Shown: positions 24,243-36,600, counted from the stretch's first letter. The stretch: 64,000 bases of DNA from Scatophagus argus (GCF_020382885.2 NC_058493.1:27596999-27660998); one strand, 5' to 3'. The notes: generated by a model from the sequence alone, not told the origin. Translations and numbers: made by a program.

Positions 24243-26538
24243 CTATGAAGAGCCATCAAGCTGCTCATCCTGAAAAGGGTAGCTGAGTGCAGGAGGAAAG
24301 GCTTGACTCCGAGGCTGTTCGTCCAACAACATCAAATCCTCCACGTCCTTCCCTTTGTACCTCCGTCTGCAGATCTTTACTGTCACTTTTCGCCCCTGAA
24401 AGACTTTTAGGGCCTCTTTTGAAGCCATGGCTTTGGCAGCAGACTCGTCCCGCCCGTATCCTGTCCCCATGTAAACAGTCTGACAGCGAATCTCACACAC
24501 GTAGCCTTCCTTCTGTGTGCGACCCGCAGGGAGGCCCTCAATGTCCTTCAGTGGCACAAACACACATGCCAGGGTCTGCTTACATGACTCCACACAGCTA
24601 CGAAGTATTTCAAAATGGTCCAAGTTGGGGCCGAAGCCCCCCGCCGACACCAGCTTCCAAGCCAACGCCTTGTAGAGGCGGTTGAAGAAGGGCTGGTGCT
24701 CTGCTGGGGCCTGTGGAGGGGGTCCTGATTTCTGAGCCGCAGGCCTCGTCGCCGTCCTCCCAGCAGGTCGACTGTCAAGCTCATTAGGCCCACATTTGGC
24801 TCTTTTCACACAGCTGTCTGCATCGGCCTCTGCAAGCGATGACACAACAGGTAGGACAGTGATGACTGCACAAAGAAACAGCATTTAATGAGGCAACACA
24901 CTCCAGCCTCAGGAGTGGGCGTGCGAAGAAAAACATGCACTGAGCTAATTACACTGAAACTCTGCTGGAACAGAAAATAGCAGCGAAACACGTCGATGGG
25001 CCATAACAAGCCGCACTGACTTCGTGTGGATGCACAGAGACCTTCTTACTGTCCAGCTTATTCATAGCTCACACGCAGTCACATCACTTCTGAAGGCTGT
25101 TCGAGGTGAGCGCACTTTGGTAAACCTCTCAGCCCAAATCAAAACAACACAGCAGCAAGCAGAGAATTTATCAGTGGAACCGTAATTATTTTTTATGGCT
25201 GAATGGCTGAGATATTTTGTGCTGTGAATAAAACATGTCACAAGCAAATGTTTGAATATTGGCTATTACCAGTAATAATACATAAACATTACTATGTGCT
25301 GTATGTTGTCGTTTATCATATTATGAATCATTAAGGATGAGCTATAATTAAAAAAAATACCACAATAATACTGATAACGGAGAAGAAGAAGAAGAAGAAG
25401 AAACACGTCTCAGCCTTTGTCACCCTCAGGTGTGTATAAACTGCAGGTTATGAACTTCAGTTTAAGATACAAACGTGTGAAATTATCAGTCAGTCAGTTA
25501 TTATCAGTTGTAGGTACCAGCTGAACAATACTGTGCATCTCTCAATCGAAGACATTTCACCATAATGAATGAAATCAATATCTGTAAATAACTTGAAGAA
25601 ATCAAAAACAAAACAAGAAAACTGTACCCTTTGTTTATTCATTTATATACTCTAAAGTACGAGTGTACTGTAGCTACACATCAGGCCTAACATCCGCACT
25701 GGATTTTACACAATGTTATAATAAGTATGTTACTACGATAGCAATATTTTATTTTTAAATGTCACCACTATTGTCACTATTGGCAAATGTATTAATTATA
25801 TGACAAAAATATAAAATGAACACAACTTTATTATTAAGCAGTGGACTACAATAAGACTATTGGTCAGAATGCCTACAACAGTCTACAACAGTTTTCTATA
25901 AGCCACCACTCTGTATGTTCCTAGCAAGCTAAAATGGTAAAATATTAGAAGCACAAACACTGGGTGTCCACTGGTTAGCGAACTGCTTCTGGCCAATAAA
26001 GTAAACCTCCGTCACATTATACACTATCTACAGTATTCTGCTTTTGTAATAAAGTATACTGCATTACCAGCTGGGGCACTGCGCTTTCCTTTGGCCATGA
26101 CTCCGTCTATGGTCGTCCTGTGAACCGGAGCATCTTCGACCACGATCCCCTCACCCATCTCCTTGATCTTGTCCATGACAGCCTGTGGATAACTGGGGGA
26201 TGAAGAGGACAGAGTGGACTCACCATCTGTATGCCTTGATCTGTGCTTTCTGGAGTTTATCTGACAACCTTCTCTGTCAGTGTGTCTTACCTGCAGCCGA
26301 GGAAAACGTGATTGGCCCACACCATGGACAGAGACAGCAGCCTGTCCAGACTGTTGCTGGGAGCTCCTGGCTCCACGGTAGGGAAAGCCTCCATATTCCT
26401 CAGGATGAACTCCCTTCGTGCAAACCAGTGTTTGTTGGTCTCACAGTAGCCCCTGAACGTGTCGACCCATTGGGCCAACTGCGGGTTCTGGGCCAGGTAC
26501 TCTGAAACTATGTCCTTCTCGCTCCTCTCCCCCGCCAT
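24243..26538 (-). CDS. cdkn2aip: CDKN2A-interacting protein (CARF), XTBD and double-stranded-RNA-binding domains
   Basis: Nuclear protein that binds the XRN2 exoribonuclease and modulates the ARF-MDM2-p53 axis. Coding exons on the minus strand: 26538-26291, 26192-26068 and 24865-24243 (phases 2 and 1), giving 331 residues. Residues about 6-110 form the XTBD (XRN2-binding) fold: EYLAQNPQLAQWVDTFRGY, NKHWFARREFILRNMEAF, MVWANHVFLGCSYPQAVMDK. The C-terminal half has a dsRNA-binding-like segment ending GYGRDESAAKAMASKEALKV. This layout fits CDKN2AIP, not CDKN2AIPNL (XTBD only) or NKRF (G-patch/R3H). The protein is much shorter than the human one (about 580 aa): the Ser-rich linker between the domains is reduced to roughly 70 residues. 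The ATG is three bases after a 3' splice site (TTATTGCAG), so the first exon is non-coding, probably ending at 26970 (donor GTATG). It is divergent from tubgcp4. Confidence 0.93.
25381..25402. repeat. (GAA)n repeat in cdkn2aip intron
   Basis: Seven AGA/GAA units within the last intron of cdkn2aip. Confidence 0.9.
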
Positions 26539-26970
26539 CCCTGCAATAACACACATTGTATGCTCCATAAGAAAACCCACACTTGTTCACTTCTTAGAGA
26601 GGCATTTAAGTTACCACAGCTAGCCTGAAGCTGTGCATGTGGTGCAGTTAAACCAAACAAGTAAGCAGACGACTTGTACAGAAGTGCAGTTAACGTTGTT
26701 AGACCGCATACAACAGGTGCTTTGTTGCTAAGTTGCCGAACAGTAGCCTAATTAAGCTAACCAGTTACTGTTTACCGGAGTGCCACTGACAAACTGACTT
26801 TAGCAACTGCCGTTAAGTTAAGCCAACCGGCCGACACGCAACAGCTTTCCTTGAAACCTTGCTGATAGTGATATCACACCGTGAAGCTTAAACATAACGC
26901 GAAGAGTTTAATATTCGTGTTTTGTACAACCGTGTGAAGTACCAATTTAAACTAGTAGCGACGACATACC

Positions 26971-27370
26971 AGAGCTTTCTCCGCTGCGATGTGTTGCTAG
27001 CTAGCTACATGACCGAATGATGACGCAAGCCCAACGACGCTGCCTTTCCGCGGGATGGACTACATTTCCCAGCAGCGCAGTGTTAGCTATAGGGTGCCAT
27101 GCTAACGTTCGCTTGCTTTTCTGTACACACACTGCAGAGCTCATTTAAGCCATGCAACAACAAAGGTCACAAAACCGAATATTAGTCACCCTTACCTTTG
27201 TGACATTGTAAAATCAGAATGATAAGAAATAAACTGGTTAGCACATATCCCGTGATGCTTTGCGCCGAACGTCACCAAGCTGCGACAGCCCGGGCGGCGG
27301 TTTGTTTTGGTGGATGAATGAGGGGCCGGAACCTTACCGCTGCATTTAAGTTTAGTCGAGGTGAATTATC
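26971..27370. promoter_or_regulatory. Bidirectional promoter cdkn2aip / tubgcp4
   Basis: Only about 370 bp separate the presumed first exon of cdkn2aip (-) from the tubgcp4 ATG (+). The interval has no TATA box. It contains ACTACATTTCCCAGCAG (starting 27059) and TCCCGTGATGCTTTGCG (27248-27264). Both resemble halves of the ZNF143/Staf element ACTACAATTCCCAGNATGC typical of head-to-head housekeeping promoters. A CG-rich run GCCCGGGCGGCGG lies at about 27289-27301. Start sites are inferred. Confidence 0.75.
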
Positions 27371-30300
27371 ATGATTCACGAGCTTCTGCTGGCGCTGAGT
27401 GGATACCCGGGGACGATCTTCGCATGGAACAAACGAACAGGATTGCAGGTGAAACCGAGATGCGGTGCGGCTCTCTGGCGAAACAGCGCCTCTGATTTGA
27501 CGCTGACATGTTAGCCAAAAGCAGCACCGTTATTATTTACTATTCAGCAGTGCTCGCTGATGTGCTTTATACTATTGAAGACGTGCTGATTATTCTTTAG
27601 GGGCCTCGGTATTGGAATATTATCTTTGGCTTTACTGGTAGTACATTTTGTGCTAACAGAGACTAGCTAGCTTGAGTAACGTTAGAAACGGGTTCAAATT
27701 CAGCCATTGGGTTACAACTGATGTGTATAATCGTGTTGTGATCAGTCTCAGGCTAAAAGCTGCACTATTCTCCATTTGTCTGCCTCTCTAAGTGTAAACC
27801 CACGGCTCATCACATGAAAAAGAAATAAATCGTGACCTACAGTAGCCTGTTACCGCCGGTTACTATACTGCAATAAGCAGTTTTGAGTCTTTCTGCAGAC
27901 GAACCACTTGGTTTTCCTCTCAGGTGTCCCAGGACCTGCCCTTCCTTCACCCCAGTGAGACCAGCGTCCTCAACCGGCTCTCGAAACTGGGCTCAGATTA
28001 CATACGCTTCACAGAGTTTATAGAACAGCACACCGGCCATGTGCATCAACAGGTGAGTCAAATCCCTAGGCTTTTTTAAACATTTAGATTTTCAACCTTT
28101 TTTGTTTTTGGAATACCAGATATTAAGACAGCTTTAAAAAAAACAAAATTCTGTTTTTACTGTTGATATTTGTCTGCATCTGTAGCGTTGTTGTTTCAGG
28201 AACATTTACGGTCAAGTTTTCACAGTTTAAAAAGCACCTCACCCTTCTAAGTCGGGGCTTTTTCAACAATTTGTTCGTCAGGAACATCACACGAACCAGC
28301 CCAACCAGGCGGGACTTCATGGGATCTACTTGCGGGCTTTCTGCACAGGCCTGGACTCTATGCTGCAGCCGTACAGGCAGGCCCTGCTGGACCTTGAACA
28401 AGAGGTAACATGAAGGCACAGACAACAAGAACGTGTAAAGACATGTGAGCCATGTGACAGGACGCTCATTTCACTTGTGTGTGTGTGTGTTTCAGTTCCT
28501 CGGAGATCCTCACCTCACAATATCTCATGTGAATTACAAGCTCGATCAGGTAAAGCATTACTGAAACCATCGAAGCCATTTTTAAACGCACTCACAGTGG
28601 AAAGTCTCTATGCAGGAACACACGTCTGTTTGTCTAACACTGTGCTTTCCCTTTGTTAAGTTCCAGTTACTGTTTCCTTCTGTGATGGTGGTCGTAGAAA
28701 CTATAAAATCCCAGAAGGTAAGGACTGACTGTGATGTAGTTTGCCAGGAGGTGAAAGTTCAGTGCTGCAGATGTTGCCCACCGGTGGAGCCTCTTGAAGA
28801 AAAGTAGTTATGATAGATAGATATAGATAGATACTTTATTGATCCCGAGGGAAATTCAAGAGTCTTTCTGAAGACTCTTTATGTCGAGTAACACGTGTGT
28901 GTGTGTGTGTGTGCTGCTTCAGATCCACGGCTGTCAGATCCTGGAGACGGTTTACAAGCACAGTTGTGGGGGGCTTCCTCCTGTGCGCATGGCCTTAGAA
29001 AAGTAAGTCGCCTCCCACTGAAAGTTTCAAAGTTTCTGTAAAATGACTTTACCTCATTGTCTTGCACTGCGGTGCGTGTCGTGACGTCCTCTGTCTCGGC
29101 ATCTGCAGGATTCTTGCTGCGTGCCACGGCGTGATGTACAAGCAGCTCGCAGCTTGGATGCTGCACGGGTTGCTGCTGGACCAGAGCGAGGAGTTTTTCG
29201 TGAAGCAGGGGCCCAGTGCAGGAGGAGCTGCTGCCAACCAGGAGGAGGAGGAGGAAGACTTGGGCCTGGGCGGCCTGAGCGGGAAACAGCTCAGAGAACT
29301 GCAGGACCTGGTGAGAGACACCATCAAAGACCCGCCTCCAACACTGCACAAGAGCTCGCTTTGTGTTCTGTAGAGTCTTGATGATGTCCCGCTGTGCTGT
29401 GCTGCAGAGGCTGATCGAGGAGGAGAACATGTTGGCTCCGTCTCTGCAGCAGTTCTCCCTGCGCACCGAGATGCTGCCTTCTTACATTCCCATCAGGGTG
29501 GCTGAGAAGATCCTCTTCGTTGGAGAATCCGTCCAGATGTTTGAAAACCACAATCACAGCCCATCTCGAGCCGGTAGTTCAGAGCGCTGCGATCTAAATG
29601 AAGCCGTGTACTACAGTAGTCGAGGCCTGTCATGATCATTACGTCATTGACTTATCATACGATATGTGGGCACGACCTCGATGTTACCTGCTCTGTTTAC
29701 CTTCATGTTTGTTTCCTAAGAACCTCAGCAACATGCTGCCAGAATAACCAGCAGGGTTTCCCCAACCATCATAAGATCTGGATGGAGCAACAAAGCACTT
29801 TTAAGCCTTTCATTTATCGTGTTGGTTGTCTGGTTTTATTTTACGTATGTTTCATTTAGGCAGAACGTTCCTTCTTTTTTACGTCACCCATCCAGGCGTT
29901 TGGTGGTGAAAATATCTACAACTTTTCAGAAAGGTGCTGGGTTTGCCACTGTAGCTTTTACTCAGGCAACCAATCATGTGTTAGATGGAGTGAGACTCGT
30001 CACCCTGGTAACCAGGGAAATGGAGAAGGAGCTCGTCCTGGTTGTGTCTGTTTATCCTGTGAGAAGTCCATCTGTGAGAGCGGTTATTTCTGGAGGGAGT
30101 GTATTGTCCAGCAAAAGTAGTTACCTTGACAGGTGTGACATAGTTTTCTGTCTTTATGTCACGATTGTTTTGTTGATTTTAGGCTCCATCCTGAAGCACC
30201 AGGAGGACATATTTGCTGCAGAGCTGCACAGACTCAAACAGCAGCCGCTGTTCAGCCTCGTCGACTTTGAGAATTTGATTGATCGCATCAGGAGCACAGT

Positions 30301-33065
30301 GGCAGAGGTGAGCTCATGCACTGAGCTGAAGTGTTTTATTCTTCCAGCTAAATGACATTCAGGGAAAGTGACCACGCTCAGTGTGACAAGATGCCACAAT
30401 CTCTCTGACTTGCAGCATCTCTGGACGTTGATGGTGGAGGAGTCAGATCTGCTCGAACAGCTCAAGGTTTGTATTAGTCGCTCCTGGTTGTGTCATCAAG
30501 TGCAGAATGAAAGCCGCTGACGTTTGTTTTTCCCTCCAGATCATTAAGGACTTCTACCTGCTGGGTCGTGGTGAGCTCTACCAGGTGTTTATTGACCTGG
30601 CACAGCACATGCTGAAGACGCCTCCGACAGCCGTCACTGAACACGGTAACTGACACACACCTGGGAAGTAGTTTTCCTTCTTCACTACACCTGAGAGTTT
30701 GACTAACAACTTCGTCCACCATCAGGACGCCGCCTCCTCTGCAGCCAATCAGAATCCAGTGTTCACCCAGAACACAGCACAACATAAAAATAACCTAATT
30801 CATGCTCACTCACATATTTGCTTGGTCCTATGGGACTAATCGTCAAAATAATCTGTAATGATAATAATGGTTAGCCGCAGCCCTGGTGACGGTGGTCAGT
30901 CATGTGTCATGTGTTTTCTGTCTCACAGATGTTAACGTGGCCTTCCAGCAGGCGGCTCATAAGGTGCTCCTGGACGACGACAACCTCCTGCCTCTGCTGC
31001 ACCTCACTGTAGACTACCAGGGCAAAGACAGCAAAGGTGTGCACATGAGCAAAGCATCGCTGTACACGTGTGGCAGACTGCAGGAGAAAAGCCTCTGAAT
31101 GTTGTGCAGACAAACAGAAACTGGGATGGGTGTTTGGCGCCATCCTGTGGTTGTATGATGTAACTGTGAGTAGTTACGAATTTGATGGCGCAGCTCAGAT
31201 CGACTCAGTAACCAAAGTGATCTGACACAACAAGGTGTCAGGGGCAGATGAAGCTAACATTTGTTTTACTAAGCTTTGCTAAGAGTTTGTCTTCTTTAGT
31301 GCTGGATTTTCCACTTTCTCTGGTCTCTCATTTGTAAACAGACATTTTTTTCTTGCTGTGGGTACAAAAAGACTGAAAGCAGGTATTGTTAGAATGGAGA
31401 AACTTTGATGCTCTTTGGCCATAGCTGACCAGACTGAAGACGTAAAGGCACAAAGACGTCACCTTGAGACTCGTTTTCATCCTGAGTGCTCGATTCCCTG
31501 ATCTCGGTGATGTCGACTGACTCACTTTTCGTCCGAGACCTTAATGTGCTCATCATGCCTGCTTTCTTCAGAGGCGACAGGTCCCAGAGACGGAGCCACT
31601 CCTCCACAGGACACCTCCCCTCGTGAGGTCCCTCCCACAGGCTGGGCGGCTCTCGGCCTCACCTACAAGGTCCAGTGGCCGCTGCACATCCTCTTCACTC
31701 CTGCTGTCTTGGAGAAGTGGGTACTCGTGTGGCCCCTCGCTGTAGCGTTTATTGAACCGTCTGTGTAGTGCAGCTGCTGAACATCCCCTCCTCCTGTTTG
31801 CTCCTCTTCTCAGGTACAACGTTGTGTTCAGGTACCTGCTGAGTGTGCGGCGGGTTCAGTCACAGCTGCAACACTGCTGGGCTTTACAGATGCAGAGGAA
31901 ACACCTCAAGTCCAGCCAGACAGACGCCATCAAGTGGAGGCTTCGCAACCACATGGCGTTCTTGATCGACAACCTGCAGTACTACTTACAGGTATTAATA
32001 CAGTGGAAGAGGCCCTGGGTGTACAAACCATGTGTATGTATGCATATTTCACACAAGCAACCCAGTATTTAGAAGAACTGATTGGGTTAATCTGGCACAT
32101 ACTTAAGAGCCGTCGTAGTTCATATTGTGCTTTGTGTGTCTTCATCTTTATGTTCAGTATTTAGCGTCTGGAGGATACTTCGTTTCACTAAACGCACTGT
32201 ACATCTGGAAATGCATTTAAAACTGCAGTATGTTTATCTTTCAAAACTGTATTTTGATAGGAGTCCCCATTATTACAGCATTCTGCTGAACATCTGCAGA
32301 AGCTGGAGACTTGTTTTAAAATCTTAAGGATTAGTCCTGTCTGGTGTCCAGGTGGACGTGCTGGAGTCTCAGTTCTCCCAGCTGCTTCAGCAGATCAACT
32401 CCACCAGAGACTTTGAGAGCATCCGACTGGCCCACGACCACTTCCTCAGTAACCTGCTCGCCCAGTCCTTCATCCTCCTGAAGCCGGTACAGATCGCTCA
32501 CCCGCGTCAAGTGAAGTGCTGCAATCCATCCTCTTTTCAGCCCGTTTCCTCACTTCATAAATGTTCCTGTCCTCAGGTCTTCCACTGTCTGAACGAGATC
32601 CTGGAGCTGTGCCATAACTTCTGCTCGCTGGTCAGTCAGAGTGTGGCGTCACTGGACGAGAGGGGAGCCGCTCAGCTGGATCTCCTGGTTAAGGTGCAGT
32701 CACTGAGCTCCTCACCTGACCAGTGCTGGGAAACGTTAAGACGCGTTTTATGATTCTTCTGCATTCATGTTTCAGGGCTTTAGACGGCAGTCCTCCTTAC
32801 TGTTTAAAATCCTGTCGAGCGTGAGGAACCATCAGATTAACTCGGATCTGGCTCAGCTGTTACTGCGACTGGACTACAACAAATACTACACGCAGGCTGG
32901 AGGCACCCTGGGCAGGTAGGTCACAACACAACTGTTATCGTCTTGGTTTAAGTGTGGAGAACTTGTGCGATGGTCATGTCTGTCAGGATGAAATGTCCAG
33001 ATAGAGAAAATTCACGTTACCCGACACCTGTGACAATTATTTTCTTTCTTTTCAGTGTTGGATAA
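27371..33065 (+). CDS. tubgcp4: Gamma-tubulin complex component 4 (GCP4)
   Basis: Subunit of the gamma-tubulin ring complex that nucleates microtubules at centrosomes. Eighteen coding exons: 27371-27448, 27924-28052, 28282-28404, 28496-28549, 28661-28717, 28923-29002, 29109-29310, 29408-29573, 30183-30307, 30416-30466, 30540-30645, 30929-31036, 31572-31716, 31814-31991, 32352-32486, 32577-32693, 32776-32915, 33056-33065. All junctions are GT..AG, phases agree, and the chain gives 667 residues, the length of human GCP4. It starts MIHELLLALSGYPG and has the grip1 half (GGLPPVRMALEKIL; YKQLAAWMLHGLLLDQ; LPSYIPIRVAEKILFVGESV) and the grip2 half (ALGLTYKVQWPLHILFTPA; CWALQMQRKHLK; DFESIRLAHDHFLSNLLAQS; LLLRLDYNKYYTQAGGTLG). 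An acidic loop (EEEEEDLGLGGL) precedes LSGKQLRELQDL. The tail is SVG instead of the human SFGM. (GT)n tracts abut the 3' splice sites of exons 4 and 6. Confidence 0.98.
28476..28490 (+). repeat. (TG)7 at 3' splice site of tubgcp4 exon 4
   Basis: CTTGTGTGTGTGTGTGTTTCAG ends at the exon 4 border (28496). The tract stands in for an ordinary pyrimidine tract. Confidence 0.85.
28809..28862 (-). mobile_element. 3' tail of a LINE (Rex1/L2-like) in tubgcp4 intron 5
   Basis: Read on the minus strand, the stretch is GAATTTCCCTCGGGATCAAT, then AAAGTATCTATCTA and further TATC units. This is the standard 3' terminus of fish LINE insertions. No coding part remains. Confidence 0.7.
28895..28913 (+). repeat. 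(GT)n at 3' splice site of tubgcp4 exon 6
   Basis: The run is followed only by GCTGCTTCAG before exon 6 starts at 28923. Confidence 0.85.
30832..30890 (-). repeat. Short AATCGATTAAT-type repeat fragment in tubgcp4 intron 11
   Basis: GACTAATCGTCAAAATAATC followed by GGTTAGCCGCAGCCCTG is the reverse-oriented end of the family at 23575-23840. Confidence 0.5.
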
Positions 33066-33194
33066 GAAGAGCACAAAGGATTAACATTTGGAGATTTGGC
33101 CACGTCTGCTAAACTCTCACACAGAACAGAAGACACTTCCATCATTACTGCCTGAGCCAAAGTGTCCGTGTAGCATACCTGTTCAAAATGATCT

Positions 33195-33300
33195 TTAAAG
33201 GGTTGGTTCACCCAAATTTTACAGTTTTACATTTACCTCACGCCTTCTAGTGGTTTCAAGCTGTGCAGATAATATACAATGAATGGGATTTTGTTTTGAA
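33195..33300. repeat. Teleost interspersed repeat fragment in tubgcp4 3' UTR
   Basis: AAAGGGTTGGTTCACCCAAATT, followed by CATTTACCTCACGCCTTCTAGTGG wording, resembles a common fish repeat (TTGACTCACCCAAATTAC type). It lies between the tubgcp4 stop and poly(A) signal and so is probably transcribed. Confidence 0.45.
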
Positions 33301-33552
33301 AAATAGCTTAAATAGGTTTCAATTGGACTGGATTTTGTTATTTTGGTAGAAAGTGGTTCTGGCGACCTGAAGTGTCCAGTGAGGTCTGAATCCTGCATCA
33401 TAACAGGACTGTCTGACAATAACGCCCCCTGAAAGGGGAAAAACAAATTCCACTAGAAAGAAATGGGAAAATGTGTTCTGTGGCGACCTGACGCTTTGTC
33501 CTTGTATAAACTGTAAATATTAAAACCTCTTTGTATTATCTCCCAAAGAGAA

Positions 33553-33558
33553 AATAAA
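33553..33558 (+). terminator. tubgcp4 poly(A) signal AATAAA
   Basis: Canonical signal 488 bases after the tubgcp4 stop codon. It lies about 30 bases from the opposing tp53bp1 signal. Confidence 0.7.
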
Positions 33559-33586
33559 TCTGTTAAAATGAAACAAGGGGTCACAA

Positions 33587-33592
33587 TTTATT
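33587..33592 (-). terminator. tp53bp1 poly(A) signal (AATAAA on minus strand)
   Basis: TTTATT on the plus strand, 108 bases past the tp53bp1 stop codon and the only canonical signal on that strand before tubgcp4. Confidence 0.7.
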
Positions 33593-33699
33593 ATCCCATA
33601 AAAACAGACAGGGTAAAGGTATATACAGCAGAGGCATGCAACAGGACTAACGCTGAACACTAGACATGGCCGGAGGTGTTTTGCACATGTGGCGTCAGA

Positions 33700-36600
33700 T
33701 TATGAGGAGTAGTTGTGGTGGTACTGAGGCTTGCTATGGAAACCCAGGCGCTCACCACAGATGACACTCTGGATGAGCCACTCGGGAGACACCAGTGGGA
33801 CTTCCTGTGACGTCACGCTTTTCTCTACCAGTGGCGGACAGGCACGGTCCGTCACCACGACGTCGTACTTGCCAGCAGGAATGTCTGTGGACAAAGGGAC
33901 GGACAAACTGTCAAACTGTCTCGGCATTTGGCACAGCATTTAGACGTAACATGGTGGAGTCTGTACCTGAACCGTCCTTGTCTGCCTGGAAGTGTCGCAC
34001 AGAGGAGCCTCCACCCATAGAGATCAGCTGCGCCCAAAGCTCCACAGGCTTCTCAAACACCAGAAGGACCCGCAGAGCCTTGAACGGGCTGCACCGCGGA
34101 TGCCTGATAGGAGAGAAAATAAATTGACTGAACACCTCTACACAACTTTAAATAATCTTTGCAGAAGGGGGTTTCTCCTCTTGAATGACATAATAACATC
34201 ATTTCCTTCTGTTAGCCTGAGGAGGGCTGCTGCTGCTGACAAGATCACTCAAACTCCACTCTCTGAAACCATGCAAATTCAATGATACAAATTCATGAAC
34301 CAACTTTAATCCAACCTTCTCTTGCTAAACGTCCACGCTGGGGGTCAAACCAGCAGCAAATGTTTTTACTCTGTGACTTCAATGTTACTACAAACCGTGA
34401 TTCTCTCTAGCGAATCCAAGAATTGAAATGCAACCCGATGTGGGGCTTCGTCTCACCATTCCACTATGGCGTCGTCTGTCCCCACGCCGGCAGGCAGCAG
34501 GTAGTTCCTGTAGTTGAGCAGCTTGTTGTCTTTGCAGCAGTCTCGTACCCAGATGTGCGACACACACGGCACACCGCTGGCCAAACACAGCAAGTACTTT
34601 CTGGTACGACAGTGTTGGTCTGCGATGAGCAGACTCTGGTAAGCTGCCTTACACTGAAGAGAAAGGAAACACACATGGGTTTATCACCTGGGACAGGTGC
34701 GTTACAGACCACAAATCCACAACCTGAACTGCAACACAGGAATAATACAGGACTATGATCAAAATTTCTGAACAACACAATACGGCCACACATTGTCATG
34801 TATTCTGCTGAGTTTTGGGGAGACCAGACGGCACACAACATATTTACATTAGTTCTTCATTTTAACCAAGTTCTGTTAAACTTGAACTAATCTTTTGGTG
34901 CAATGCAGTCTAAGTGGTCCAGAATATTTCGGGGTTATAAAATAACCCACTGATCCTAACTGCTGTTATTCACCAGAAAGCGACTTGTTTTGTGAGCTCT
35001 TACTTGTTCTTCATTGAAGTCTGGCAGGATGAAGCCTCCGCCCGCCTGCAGCTGGGACTCCGTGTACGCTTTGTTGTACGGACTTGTCTGCACGTACTCT
35101 GTTGAAAGAGAAGCGGAAGTAATTATTCATCAACGGCCCTTAAATGAAGCCGCTTCACGTGCGCCATGATCCTCATTTAGCCCGCCTCACCCTCCTCTTC
35201 ATCGCTGGTGATCTTGTTGGTCAGCCGGTCGCTCTCGGACGAGGCGCTCAGCATGAAGGCAAAGCCCATGAAGAGAGACGCGTTCTGAGGCAGCGGGCCG
35301 TGAGTGTCGGCCACGTCCCGAGGCTGAGCGGGGAGGTCCGTGCCGCTGCCGGAGGTGTTACAAGCCCCAACCCGCTGAGCTGCACGCAGAAACTCGTGTT
35401 AGAAAAGAGTGCAGGTGACAGACGGGCCTGTTCAGCCAGATTACTGAAACGTTTTTCATCTCAGCTCTGCCCCTGCTGACGTTTTCAGGTCTCTGAAATC
35501 GTTCCATGTTAATGAAAATCAGGACAAACATAATCAACACTACCTGCTACCGTGAAAACTGAGATTTATTTTCTGTAATTTGGCTGAACCGACAGTTTGA
35601 GCATCAAGTGTCCATCCTGACTTATTATTACGTATTAAAGTAATTCTCAAAGAAGCTGCACCCGTGAGGTTAGAGAGGTACACATGTGAGCTTCCCTCCA
35701 CCTGTGGACCAACACCGTGTGGTTACTGGTGTGTGTTATTACCCAGTCAGCCTCAGCAGCAGACGGCAGACAGCAGCACAGGTGGGACACACACACACAA
35801 CACGAAGGTCATGACGTCTTAGCACAAAAAACACACGACTGACTGTGGATCAAACTTGACAGTGATCACTTCAGCAAGTCCCATGTAAGATTCTTTCACG
35901 TGAATTAAGACAGAAAACAGGATTTAAAATGGTTCTAAAAACATTTAAAATGTGCTGTGGAAATCAACCGATATTGATGATCTGACATATTTGCAGTAAA
36001 AATTAAAATCTGTCAAAATTCTACTAACTACTAATGGAAGGTACAAAGCACAACTTACTCAACTACTGTACTGAAGTACAATACTGAGGTACGTGTACCT
36101 TACTTGAGTACACGACATTTTGCAGGCAAACATTTGGCTGATCCCCACCACAAACTGACAGACACTGCTGATCAATTAAAACCATAAATATGCTAACACC
36201 AGAGTCCATTTCATGTCTGAAATCTAAAAACAAGATGAAACTGGCTTATTGTAATCATTTTTACACAGACGGTTCATAGTGTGGTCAAACAATGAAAGAA
36301 AAGCTAATTTAAAAAACATAACTTCTAAGTGAGGGAAAACGCTTTTTTAAAAATTCTCTTAAAAACACTCAGGAAAGAAACTCTGAACCCTCCCCTCCTC
36401 TCTCGCTTCAGATGCGGTCATGGTTTTGGCGAGCTGGTCTCCGTACCAGCTCTGGCGCCCGGGCCCCTGCGGCCTCTTTTGGTCGGCGTCCTGGCGTCCT
36501 CGGAGGTCATGAGCTTCCTCTTGCCGGAGGGTCCGGGGGTTCGAGGGCTGCTGGAGGAGCTGCGGTTGGGAGTGTTCTCACCCCCGGGGGCTCCCCTGCG

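Noticed and set aside
24287..24685. Plus-strand 132-codon frame
   Set aside because: It is antisense to the last cdkn2aip exon, which has clear family similarity on the minus strand.
29062..29381. Plus-strand alternative frames over tubgcp4 exon 7, including an 86-codon frame
   Set aside because: Only the frame giving YKQLAAWMLHGLLLDQ joins in phase to its neighbours and matches GCP4.
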